Assembly (NCBI RefSeq): GCF_014672715.2
Contig: NZ_CP058566.2
Location: forward strand, 1,178,001 to 1,242,000
Length of the DNA stretch: 64,000 nt
Origin: Dehalogenimonas etheniformans
GTDB taxonomy: Bacteria; Chloroflexota; Dehalococcoidia; Dehalococcoidales; Dehalococcoidaceae
Reading direction: 5' to 3'
Shown here: positions 63,775 through 64,000 of the stretch, in pieces
Position numbering within the stretch: the first letter of the stretch is position 1
Layout: each line of letters begins with the position of its first letter
The notes under the pieces: generated by a model
What the model saw: the letters and a program-made list of their open reading frames with translations, nothing else
What the model was told of the DNA's origin: nothing
The model's database searches: none
Program-made: the position numbers and the translations under genes

Positions 63775-63882
63775 CAAGAAAACAAAACAAATCGCCTACC
63801 GTACAAACGTTTCGATTGCTATCCCAGGCACCGAGGTTGTAAAATTAAAGTTCATCGTCTGATAAAGGGGTCTACCGAATCT

Positions 63883-64000
63883 ATGGAACAGGAAGTCATC
63901 GTAGGAACGTTTAAAGTCAAAAGCGGCCTGGCCCAGATGCTCAAGGGTGGAGTGATCATGGACGTCACAACGCCCGACCAAGCTAGGATCGCCGAGGACG
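63883..64000 (+). CDS. pdxS: Pyridoxal 5'-phosphate synthase subunit PdxS (5' part)
   Basis: Truncated by the window end. The visible 39 residues include [20 protein letters not shown], the start of PdxS, which makes pyridoxal phosphate from ribose 5-phosphate, glyceraldehyde 3-phosphate and ammonia delivered by PdxT. ATG at 63883. Confidence 0.93.
   Translation, partial: MEQEVIVGTFKVKSGLAQMLKGGVIMDVTTPDQARIAED

Overview
The window looks like a chromosome segment of an organohalide-respiring member of the Dehalococcoidia (phylum Chloroflexota), most likely Dehalogenimonas or a close relative. The reasons are five separate reductive dehalogenase catalytic genes (rdhA), each with a Tat motif and two 4Fe-4S clusters; no recognisable rdhB anchor gene beside any of them; a B12-type ribonucleotide reductase; and a core block with a Fe-S fumarase, malate dehydrogenase, aconitase-like and NAD-isocitrate dehydrogenase genes plus pyruvate carboxylase subunit B. 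Species cannot be fixed from the sequence alone.

Positions 1 to about 32,360 are an accessory region, more AT-rich in appearance than what follows, ending at a serine recombinase gene whose stop codon lies inside the 3' end of a tRNA-Val(GAC) gene. It holds: (i) rdhA1, rdhA2 (tandem paralogues) and rdhA3 (2-5215); (ii) a possible structured RNA and a cobalamin-linked set: a B12-type ribonucleotide reductase, a radical SAM protein, a B12-binding radical SAM protein and a DUF71 PP-loop ATPase (5243-10411); (iii) a TPR-BTAD regulator followed by a tiny gene for a 35-residue signal-peptide-like precursor, resembling a peptide-sensing pair (10545-12894); (iv) a defence-like island with a RadC-N-only protein, an unknown protein, a TrlF-type PHP-ATPase, a small winged-helix protein and a two-gene CD-NTase/SLATT (CBASS-like) module (12960-19181); (v) a divergent PAS kinase/response regulator pair next to rdhA4, then rdhA5 (19515-25138); (vi) a HEAT-repeat protein, an XRE regulator, two unknown proteins, and the recombinase operon (25762-32299). 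I infer that this whole half is an integrated or recombining island whose left end lies outside the window.

Positions 32,400 to 64,000 are ordinary core genome: biotin uptake (bioY), riboflavin synthesis (ribD-ribE-ribBA-ribH), nadK, branched-chain amino acid export (azlCD), a central-carbon cluster (aconitase-like, IDH, hicBA, mdh, fumarase), a biotin-dependent carboxyltransferase cluster with pycB, a Cys-rich mini-gene under a strikingly repeated operator, rarA, the AmmeMemoRadiSam genes, coaE, the rpsB-tsf-pyrH-frr translation operon, a double-CDGSH protein and the start of pdxS at the right edge.

The genes join up functionally: BioY supplies biotin for the PycB biotinyl domain; PycB, Mdh, fumarase, the aconitase-like pair and IDH supply oxaloacetate and the partial TCA routes; the RdhAs, the B12-type ribonucleotide reductase and the B12 radical SAM protein all depend on cobamides. 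The most interesting candidates for something undescribed are the TPR-BTAD/secreted-peptide pair, the microprotein family seen twice near rdhA genes, the structured RNA upstream of the ribonucleotide reductase gene and the operator-controlled Cys-rich protein.
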